Positions 15,499 to 20,622 of a stretch of 20,622 nucleotides of DNA are shown here, piece after piece; the first letter of the stretch is position 1, and the number at the start of each line of letters is the position of its first letter. The notes under the pieces are model-generated. The model had not been told where the DNA came from and searched no databases. It saw only the letters and a list, made by a program, of their open reading frames with translations. The position numbers and the translations under genes are program-made. The stretch comes from JAAYCU01 sp964401335. Lineage in GTDB: Bacteria; Planctomycetota; Phycisphaerae; UBA1845; PWPN01. The stretch is taken from contig CAYNYK010000100.1 of the NCBI GenBank assembly GCA_964401335.1, positions 1 through 20,622 on the forward strand. The letters are read 5' to 3'.

Positions 15499-15804
15499 TT
15501 ATACGCTATCCTGTTCCAGCACTTTGGGTACGGCGAAGAAACTTCCGTCGCGTTGCGGGGCATTGGCCAGAGCTTGATCCGGCGAAAGCGTGGAGCCGGG
15601 TTGATCTTCTCGAAAGATATTATGTACGGGCAAAGCGTGGGCGGTGGGCGGAACGTCGGCCGTATCGACCTCGTTGAGTTGTTCCATGTAAGCCAGAATG
15701 GCCGACAACTGCTCGCTGAACCGGTGAACCTCCTCGTCGGAAGGTTTCAACCGAGCCAGCATGCTGATGTGGCGGACTTCCTCCTCACTGATCACACCGG
15801 GCAT
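15499..15804 (-). CDS. gatC: Glutamyl-tRNA(Gln)/aspartyl-tRNA(Asn) amidotransferase subunit C
   Basis: A 101-residue GatC, the small subunit that wraps around GatA and stabilises the GatCAB complex. It starts MPGVISEEEVRHISMLARLKPSDEEV, the standard GatC opening helix, has the YMEQLNEVDTADVPPTAH signature in the middle, and ends in a segment with RDGSFFAVPKVLE, which matches the usual GatC C-terminus. The ATG at 15804 has GGAG ten bases upstream. It lies one base before gatA and 25 bases after the membrane protein gene, so all three are probably one transcript. Confidence 0.95.
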   Translation of the reverse strand: MPGVISEEEVRHISMLARLKPSDEEVHRFSEQLSAILAYMEQLNEVDTADVPPTAHALPVHNIFREDQPGSTLSPDQALANAPQRDGSFFAVPKVLEQDSV

Positions 15805-15829
15805 GATGCACAATCTCCAGGCGAATATT

Positions 15830-16813
15830 CTACTTCTGGGTAGCCTCGACCGCGTGCTCAACTTTCGTGCTCGCCCAGAAGCCGAGCAGGGCCCCCGCCA
15901 CCCCCGCTCCCAGATACTCGATCGGCAAAGGCCGCACCAGCTCATGCGGAGGGGTGGTGGCCAGTTGGATGAAATACTTGTGATTCGTGGCCCAGGCCAT
16001 GTCGGCCCGCAGGTATCCCAGCAAATAACCAATTAACGCTACGGCCAGAGCGGCCAGAACATACCAATGCGAATGGTTGATCCCGGTAAAATAACGGGCG
16101 GTCATGGCCCCGAAAAACAAACCACCGGCCACGGACGCAATCACCTGCCCACGGGCAATTGTGGCTACCGGCGTACGGGCGATGGTCAGCCAGATAAAAA
16201 TGGCGGCCACCATCGCCGTAACCAGCAACGCAGGCCAGCCCGACCACGGCGAGGCATGCTCCACAGGTTGCACGGCCGACTTGCCGGCCGACGATCCGGA
16301 ATTTGGGGGGGATGATTCAACGTTTGAAGCGGCGTTTTCCATAAGGCCTGCGGACCAGAGCCAGCGCCAGACAGTCCAGGACACAAACCACGCACCCAGC
16401 AAAACCGCCGCCCAGAGCAGGCTATCCAGAACAAGCTGGCGCATCAGGGCCGAGCGGACGATCTCGCTGTTGGCCGCATAATAGCCCAGAAGAGTCTGCA
16501 TGGACCCGCCGCGAAGGGCCAGACCGGTCAGGCCGACACTCGCCGCGAACAGGCCCGCCTCCGGCAAACGATGGCCGGCAATGGCGGTCCCCACGGCCGC
16601 GCTGACCGCCGTAAGTAAACCCAGGATAATCCAGGCCGGCACCATCCTGGTTTCACGCAGGACAAAAGTGACGGCCATATCCGGGTCCGAAGGCCCGGCG
16701 GCATGCCAACCCACGGTACTCAGAATCAGCACCGCCACCGCGCAGCCTACAACCAAACGGGTCTTTTCCAGAAAACTCAACGGTGTCGAATCCATCATGA
16801 CGGTCATTTCCAT
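15830..16813 (-). CDS. Multi-spanning membrane protein of unknown function
   Basis: I do not recognise the family. The 327-residue product has about eight hydrophobic segments, grouped three or four before and four after a polar, Ser/Asn/Pro-rich cytoplasmic-type loop (ENAASNVESSPPNSGSSAG) near the middle. There is a W-rich helix (WFVSWTVWRWLW) and Gly/Ala-rich helices later (ASVAGGLFFGAM, AGVAGALLGFW). The start is uncertain: ATG codons at 16813, 16807, 16798 and 16795 are all possible and none has a good ribosome binding site; the frame is open to a GTG at 16894. It lies directly upstream of gatC, but that may only reflect gene packing. Confidence 0.7.
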   Translation of the reverse strand: MEMTVMMDSTPLSFLEKTRLVVGCAVAVLILSTVGWHAAGPSDPDMAVTFVLRETRMVPAWIILGLLTAVSAAVGTAIAGHRLPEAGLFAASVGLTGLALRGGSMQTLLGYYAANSEIVRSALMRQLVLDSLLWAAVLLGAWFVSWTVWRWLWSAGLMENAASNVESSPPNSGSSAGKSAVQPVEHASPWSGWPALLVTAMVAAIFIWLTIARTPVATIARGQVIASVAGGLFFGAMTARYFTGINHSHWYVLAALAVALIGYLLGYLRADMAWATNHKYFIQLATTPPHELVRPLPIEYLGAGVAGALLGFWASTKVEHAVEATQK

Positions 16814-17566
16814 CCCGCGAAAGTAACCGATAACCACCGGGGCGGTCAACTGTGTGGGCGACGGGCATACGGTAAAAACCTCCATGTTCACCACTGGTCA
16901 TCGCAGTATCCCCCTTTGTCGCGGCAAAGGATGGAACACCCCCCTGCCGCCAATGCGGGCAACGGCAAACAGCAATAACCATAGCTCCACACACAACTTT
17001 TTGATGCCAGCGGGGTCATGGATCGTAGCCAGATGCAGTAACACGGTGGCACAACCGCCCCAGGTGGAACCCGCGGATGCTAGATCGCCCCCACCACCTC
17101 CGTATGGGTGGTGAAGACATCGAGGACGAGGTCCGGGCCTCTCGATCCGAACTAACGGCGAATACCTCGGTACCGCCCCATCCGTCTTTACTATCACGAT
17201 TCATCGCTCTCAACGCCAACCGGGATTACTTCCTCCAGTAACGTTCTCCTCCTATTTCCAAGCCTATGATGATGAGATTCACAAGTGTTAGGAATGCTCA
17301 TTCGGATTGGGGAAGATTTCGGAGCGGGCCTTGTGCAGCATTTAAGCGATGGGTCATTGAAAGGCCGCCGCCCGCTGGTTTTATTGGTAGGCCATGCAGG
17401 TTTGATGATTGAGATGGCGTTGATGGCTTACCTGTCACCCATGAATACCCACAACGGCTCCCACGCCGGCGAGTCGGGAACCCGTTGAAGGTGCCATGCG
17501 CTGCTGTACCAATCGGCCAAGGGAGTATTTCTCGGCACGATTTATCAAGGTTTCCACCTATCAATC
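16814..17566. other. Long intergenic region, no confident gene
   Basis: About 750 bases between uvrA and the membrane protein gene (both minus strand). Visible items: a short hairpin CCTTTG / CAAAGG near 16914-16931, an inverted pair CACCACC / GGTGGTG near 17093-17114, and on the minus strand two purine boxes (GGAGGAG near 17250 and GGAGGA near 17235) before a TTG-started 67-codon frame (17219-17016) of low-complexity Arg/Ser composition. It may hold the promoter of the membrane protein-gatCA unit, a decayed gene or an unannotated RNA. Confidence 0.4.
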
Positions 17567-20431
17567 TCAGGTCAAAACACTATCCTGCATCTTGAGACGC
17601 GAACGCAGATATTGGCCGGTGTAACTGGCGGGGTTCGCGGCGACTTGCTCGGGCGTGCCTTCGGCCACGATCCGGCCGCCTTGCTCGCCGCCCTCGGGGC
17701 CGAGGTCGATGATCCAGTCGGCGACTTTAATGACTTCGAGGTTATGCTCGATCACCAGGATGGTATGCCCTTTGTCGGCCAGGCGGTTCAGTACGCGGAG
17801 CAGGTTGGCGACATCGGCGAAATGCAGACCGGTGGTCGGCTCGTCGAGTACGTAAAGCGTATGGTCGGTGGCCGGCTTGCCCAATTCGGCGGCCAGCTTG
17901 ACCCGCTGGGCTTCACCGCCGGAGAGCGTGGTCGAGGACTGGCCTAGCGTCATGTAGGACAGGCCGACCTCGTCAAGAGCGAGCAGAATCCGCCGGATTT
18001 TGCTGAAATTCTCGAAAAAGGGCAAAGCCTCGGCCACCCGCAGATCGAGCACCTCGGCGATGTTCTTACCCCGATAACGGATTTCCAACGTTTCGCGGTT
18101 GTAACGTCGGCCTTTGCACACGTCGCAGGCCACATAAACGTCGGGCAGAAAATGCATCTCGATGCGTTTGGTGCCCTGACCCTGACAGGCTTCGCAACGT
18201 CCGCCCTTGACGTTGAAGCTGAAGCGGCCGGCATCGTAGCCGCGGATTTTGGCCTCGCGGGTCCGCGCGTAAAGATGCCGGATCAGGTCGAATGCGCCGG
18301 TATAGGTGCAGGGATTGCTGCGCGGCGTGCGGCCGATGGGCGACTGGTCGATCTGGATGATTTTATCCACGCGGGACGCACCGATGAGCCGGTCATGGCG
18401 GCCGGGGCGCTCGCGCGAGTTGTACAACTTGCGGCGCATGGCCTTGAGGAAGATTTCGTTGACTAACGTGCTCTTACCGCTGCCGGAAACTCCGGTCACG
18501 CAGATAAAGCCCCCGAGCGGGATACGCACGTCGATGGATTTGAGATTATTGGCGGCCGCCGCCTTGATCTCGATGGACTGGGCCGGGACGAGCTTACGGC
18601 GTTTGCGGGGCACGGGGATGGTCAATTCGCCGCGCAGGTATTTGGCGGTGAGCGAATCGGGATGTTGCAACACGATCTCCGGCGGACCTTGGGCGACAAT
18701 GTAGCCGCCGGCGGCGCCCGCGCCCGGCCCCATGTCGATCAGATGATCGGCCGCTCGGATGGTGTCTTCGTCATGCTCGACGACGAGGACCGTATTGCCC
18801 GCGTCGCACATGCGCCGGAGGGTCTTGACGAGGTTTCCACTGTCGCGCTGATGCAGGCCGATGGTCGGTTCGTCAAGCACGTAGCAAACGCCGACCAGCC
18901 CACTGCCGACCTGAGTGGCGAGCCGGATGCGTTGGGCCTCGCCGCCGGAAAGGGTCGTACTGGCCCGGTCGAGAGTGAGGTACCCTACGCCGACGTCGAT
19001 CATGAAGCGTAACCGCTGCGTGATTTCCCGCAGGATCGGGCCGGCCACCTCTGCCTGCTCGCCGACGAAGGGTAGCCCGGAGAAAAAGGCCAAGGCTTCC
19101 TCGATGGTCAGGGCCACGGTTTCCCGGATGTTTTTATCCGCGAGTCGGACGGCCAGGGCCTCGCGGCGCAGCCGGGCGCCGTCGCAGGTTTCGCATGGCC
19201 GTTCGCTGAGGTACTGGTGCAGGCGCTGCTTGGCGGATTCGCTTTCCGTGGTGACCCAACGGCGTTGAAGGTTGGGCAACACGCCCTCAAAATGCGCGTT
19301 ATATTGCGCTTCGCTTTCGGCGGTGGTGCCGTGCATGAGAATGTCGCGTAAATTGCCAGGCAGCTTTTCAAAGGGCACATCGGGCGAGACGCCGAAGCGC
19401 AGGCAAAATTCGTCAAGCAGCCGGCGATAAAGGCTGTTCATGCGTTTGCCCCCCCGCCGCCAGGGTTCAATAGCCCCGCCGTCAAGTGATAGAGTGGGGT
19501 CGGGGACAACCAGATCGGGATCGAACTCCGGTACGTGGCCGAGCCCCGCGCAGGTCGGGCAGGCCCCGTGCGGCGAATTAAAACTGAACAGCCGAGGTGT
19601 CAACTCGGGCAGGTTGGCTTCCGGGTGACGCGGGCAGGCGAAACGGGCGCTATACAAGTGGTCCTGCCATACGTTTTTCTCCTGCTCGACGGCGATGAAA
19701 ACGGTATCGTCGCCGAGAGTCAGAGCCAGGGCGATGCTCTCGGCCAGGCGGCTTTTGATCTCCGGCTTGATCACGAGGCGATCGACAACAACATCGATAT
19801 CGTGCTTGCGGGTTTTGCCGAGGGTCGGTAGGTTTTTCAGATCGTGCAGCTCGCCGTTGATCCGTACGCGGACGAAACCTTGTCGTTGAATCTGGTGAAA
19901 GATATCCGGATGACGGCCTTTCTGCCCGCGCACAACGGGGGCAAGCACCATGAGGCGACTCCCCTCGGGAAAGCGGAGGACGGAATCGACGATCTGGGAA
20001 GGCTCCTGCCGATCGATCGGCCGTCCGCATACCCAGCAGTGCGGCCGCCCGAGCCGGGCGAACAGCAACCGCAGGTAATCGTAGATTTCGGTGGTGGTCG
20101 CCACCGTGGAACGCGGATTGGCCCCCGCCCAGCGCTGCTCGATGGCGATGGTGGGCGGGAGGCCCTCGATGTGCTCGATGTCCGGCTTGGCCATCTGTTC
20201 GAGGAACTGCCGGGCATAGGTGGAGAGGGTCTCCATGAATTTGCGCTGTCCTTCGGCGTGGATGGTATCGAAGGCCAGCGAGCTCTTGCCCGACCCGCTC
20301 AGGCCGGTGACGACCACGAATTTGTCCCGGGGGATATCGATATCGATGTTCTTGAGGTTGTGTTGCCGTGCCCCGCGCAGACGGATGCAGCGGGCGGCGT
20401 CGGGAGCGGTCTGGGTATCCAAATGGGCCAT
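17567..20431 (-). CDS. uvrA: Excinuclease ABC subunit A
   Basis: UvrA is the damage-sensing ATPase of nucleotide excision repair and loads UvrB on damaged DNA. The 954-residue product is full length. Walker A motifs are GLSGSGKSS (43-51) and GVSGSGKST (647-655); ABC signatures LSGGEAQR are at 494-501 and 836-843; Walker B regions are YVLDEPTIGLH (517-527) and YVLDEPTTGLH (860-870). The second zinc module is CEACQGQG...CDVCKGRR (746-775). The first zinc module reads C266-x2-H269 ... C291-x2-C294, His replacing one Cys, which should still bind zinc. The ATG at 20431 has GAGGA five bases upstream; an earlier start would add an 11-residue non-homologous lead. No clear terminator is seen below 17567. 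Unlike phr, the other repair gene here, it stands alone. Confidence 0.98.
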   Translation of the reverse strand: MAHLDTQTAPDAARCIRLRGARQHNLKNIDIDIPRDKFVVVTGLSGSGKSSLAFDTIHAEGQRKFMETLSTYARQFLEQMAKPDIEHIEGLPPTIAIEQRWAGANPRSTVATTTEIYDYLRLLFARLGRPHCWVCGRPIDRQEPSQIVDSVLRFPEGSRLMVLAPVVRGQKGRHPDIFHQIQRQGFVRVRINGELHDLKNLPTLGKTRKHDIDVVVDRLVIKPEIKSRLAESIALALTLGDDTVFIAVEQEKNVWQDHLYSARFACPRHPEANLPELTPRLFSFNSPHGACPTCAGLGHVPEFDPDLVVPDPTLSLDGGAIEPWRRGGKRMNSLYRRLLDEFCLRFGVSPDVPFEKLPGNLRDILMHGTTAESEAQYNAHFEGVLPNLQRRWVTTESESAKQRLHQYLSERPCETCDGARLRREALAVRLADKNIRETVALTIEEALAFFSGLPFVGEQAEVAGPILREITQRLRFMIDVGVGYLTLDRASTTLSGGEAQRIRLATQVGSGLVGVCYVLDEPTIGLHQRDSGNLVKTLRRMCDAGNTVLVVEHDEDTIRAADHLIDMGPGAGAAGGYIVAQGPPEIVLQHPDSLTAKYLRGELTIPVPRKRRKLVPAQSIEIKAAAANNLKSIDVRIPLGGFICVTGVSGSGKSTLVNEIFLKAMRRKLYNSRERPGRHDRLIGASRVDKIIQIDQSPIGRTPRSNPCTYTGAFDLIRHLYARTREAKIRGYDAGRFSFNVKGGRCEACQGQGTKRIEMHFLPDVYVACDVCKGRRYNRETLEIRYRGKNIAEVLDLRVAEALPFFENFSKIRRILLALDEVGLSYMTLGQSSTTLSGGEAQRVKLAAELGKPATDHTLYVLDEPTTGLHFADVANLLRVLNRLADKGHTILVIEHNLEVIKVADWIIDLGPEGGEQGGRIVAEGTPEQVAANPASYTGQYLRSRLKMQDSVLT

Positions 20432-20486
20432 ACAGTCCTCTGCGAAAAACATGCCATGGCGCAACCTTTCAGCCTACGCGAGGCGA

Positions 20487-20588
20487 CTGACGCAGGCAAG
20501 CCTGGCAGGGAGGGATCAGCGGCGAAGAATAGTCTTCGGGGCAGTTTTTCTGCGGGGCGGAGTGAAGGGGAGGGGGTCTGACGCAGGC
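20487..20588. repeat. Direct 11-bp repeat upstream of uvrA
   Basis: The sequence CTGACGCAGGC occurs at 20487-20497 and again at 20578-20588, 91 bases apart, in the region upstream of uvrA. It could be a duplicated regulatory site or part of a dispersed repeat that continues past the window. Confidence 0.45.
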
Positions 20589-20591
20589 GTA

Positions 20592-20608
20592 GGATGGGCA
20601 TCCCGTCC
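20592..20608. repeat. Compact hairpin near the right edge
   Basis: GGATGGGCATCCCGTCC folds into a 7-bp stem (one T-G pair) with a 3-base loop. It directly follows the second copy of the 11-bp repeat. It may be part of a short palindromic dispersed element cut by the window edge. Confidence 0.4.
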
Positions 20609-20622
20609 GGCGAGATAGGACG

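Noticed and set aside
17016..17219. 67-codon minus-strand ORF starting at TTG with GGAGGA upstream
   Set aside because: Low-complexity Arg/Ser-rich product and a TTG start; the purine boxes alone are not enough.
17285..17564. Opposing ORFs (67 codons plus strand, 88 codons minus strand)
   Set aside because: No ribosome binding site, no homology, unusual composition on both strands.
19844..20581. 245-codon plus-strand ORF
   Set aside because: Antisense to the N-terminal part of uvrA.
1..20622. CRISPR array, tRNA, rRNA, transposase or prophage genes
   Set aside because: Looked for by eye on both strands; no regular repeat-spacer pattern, cloverleaf, rRNA motif or mobile-element protein was found.

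Overview
The window looks like a piece of a Planctomycetota genome, possibly metagenomic, moderately high in GC. The taxonomic hint is inference from three things: (1) the content, with Gfo/Idh/MocA oxidoreductase, DUF2961 lipoprotein, UroD-like protein and SSS symporter genes side by side, a mix I associate with planctomycetes; (2) a short interspersed sequence near base 22 that reads PTRSASEG on this strand and PSLALRV on the other, which I recall as a very common planctomycete genomic repeat; (3) a CdaA-type diadenylate cyclase with a non-standard DMG motif. No rRNA, tRNA, CRISPR array, transposase or phage gene was seen.

Layout. 1-677: 3' part of queA (tRNA queuosine synthesis), carrying an in-frame purine-rich insertion. 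692-786: foldback between convergent genes. 805-2072 (-): an NAD-dependent sugar-nucleotide epimerase preceded by a 67-residue unknown protein with a strong ribosome binding site. 2246-4254 (+): cdaA and a cdaR-like YbbR gene with a 4-base overlap, a c-di-AMP synthesis module. 4351-4453: a 29-bp inverted repeat whose right arm and spacer encode the last residues of a DNA photolyase (4384-5856, -). 5894-8378 (-): a Gfo/Idh/MocA oxidoreductase and a DUF2961 lipoprotein. 8552-12601 (+): a divergent unit starting at a plausible promoter, with a 43-residue CxxC mini-ORF, a UroD-like protein, an SSS sodium/solute symporter, and an NAD-epimerase-like gene split by one in-frame TAA. 12631-13719 (-): an orphan receiver-PAS-receiver protein. 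14025-16813 (-): gatA, gatC and a multi-spanning membrane protein in one close-packed run. 17567-20431 (-): uvrA.

How the genes fit together. Housekeeping functions (queA, gatCA, uvrA, phr, cdaA-cdaR) flank what looks like an accessory carbon-use locus around 5.9-12.6 kb: an exported DUF2961/GH172-type protein, a transporter, two NAD(P)-dependent dehydrogenase-type proteins and a UroD-like protein. The substrate cannot be read from the sequence. I found no defence, mobile or RNA system that is clearly new. The points most worth a second look are the variant active-site motif in CdaA, the nonsense-split epimerase, the inverted repeat captured as photolyase coding sequence, the insertion in queA, and two small unrecognised ORFs.
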